This document shows positions 44,700 to 44,764 of a DNA stretch of 44,764 nucleotides, one piece after another (the first letter of the stretch is position 1; each line of letters begins with the position of its first letter). Made by a program: the position numbers and the translations under genes. The notes beneath the pieces were generated by a model. That model made no database searches. It saw nothing but the letters and a program-made list of their open reading frames with translations, and was not told the origin of the DNA. This DNA is from Candidatus Poribacteria bacterium (GTDB lineage: Bacteria > Poribacteria > WGA-4E > UBA9662), in NCBI GenBank assembly GCA_012963885.1, contig DTUY01000281.1:1-44764 (forward strand), read 5' to 3'.

Positions 44700-44764
44700 C
44701 TAGCGACTGCGTTTTATGTCACTCCACATAGCGGTCAATTTATCCTTGGGAGCCACAGCCGTAG
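44700..44764 (-). CDS. C-terminal end of a LamG-type protein, cut by the window edge
   Basis: The last 65 bases read in one minus-strand frame as '...TAVAPKDKLTAMWSDIKRSR' and stop at 44702-44700. This tail resembles 'MAVDPKKKLAITWGTVK' at the end of the neighbouring LamG protein, so it is probably the end of a second, tandem family member. The rest lies outside the window. Confidence 0.55.
   Translation of the reverse strand, partial: TAVAPKDKLTAMWSDIKRSR

Overview
The window looks like a chromosome segment of an uncultured, Gram-negative-type bacterium with moderate GC. The gene content fits Candidatus Poribacteria or a similar sponge-associated or pelagic lineage. Supporting signs are three phytanoyl-CoA-dioxygenase-like genes in a row, several Gfo/Idh/MocA oxidoreductases, LamG and HEAT-repeat secreted proteins, a DUF6785-type membrane protein and a PorV-like outer-membrane protein. 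The lineage is an inference from gene content; no rRNA or tRNA gene is present to confirm it.

Layout. (1) 0.1-5.7 kb, plus strand: three Fe(II)/2-oxoglutarate dioxygenase-like genes, a small cupin, and a molybdenum hydroxylase large subunit without its usual partner subunits. (2) 5.7-6.4 kb: a 124-bp MITE-like inverted-repeat element, a near-consensus sigma-70 promoter and a long leader. (3) 6.4-10.7 kb, plus strand: a housekeeping run of rho, rpmE, dnaJ, prmA and a gene with two PurS domains. (4) 10.7-23.0 kb, minus strand: twelve closely packed genes that could be one transcription unit. From its 5' end these are a TolC-like protein, a membrane-fusion protein, a DUF6785-like membrane protein, a PorV-like protein, a small unknown, ArsC, a secreted-type YidD, two paralogous TPR proteins, a Gfo/Idh/MocA oxidoreductase, a class III aminotransferase and a methyltransferase. 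(5) 23-31 kb: an accessory glycan region with a 13-motif YCF48-like propeller, a decayed GH5 glycosidase pseudogene, a secreted GH43/GH32-like propeller and a tandem pair of sialidase-like propellers. (6) 31-36 kb: a second aminotransferase and Gfo/Idh/MocA pair, a GC-rich membrane protein of unknown function, and a uronate-dehydrogenase-like SDR. (7) 36.6-41.3 kb: a creatininase-family and RidA-like gene pair, a parallel beta-helix protein and an OSGIN-like flavoprotein. (8) 41.3-44.8 kb: a secreted 21-repeat HEAT plus TPR protein, a secreted LamG protein, and the tail of a second LamG-like gene cut by the window edge.

How the parts may work together. The accessory genes point to breakdown and modification of complex glycans: GH5, sialidase-like and GH43-like proteins, an SDR, sugar oxidoreductases paired twice with PLP aminotransferases, and LamG. 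Small-molecule oxidation is also represented, by the PhyH trio, the molybdenum hydroxylase and the flavoprotein. The minus-strand block is dominated by cell-envelope functions. The most unusual units are the secreted YidD with its two TPR/PGxGxIY paralogues, the TolC and fusion-protein pair with no recognisable pump, and the double-PurS gene with no purL or purQ beside it.

Five promoter-like elements were found by eye, three of them with 18-bp spacers. No CRISPR array, complete insertion sequence or RNA gene was found.
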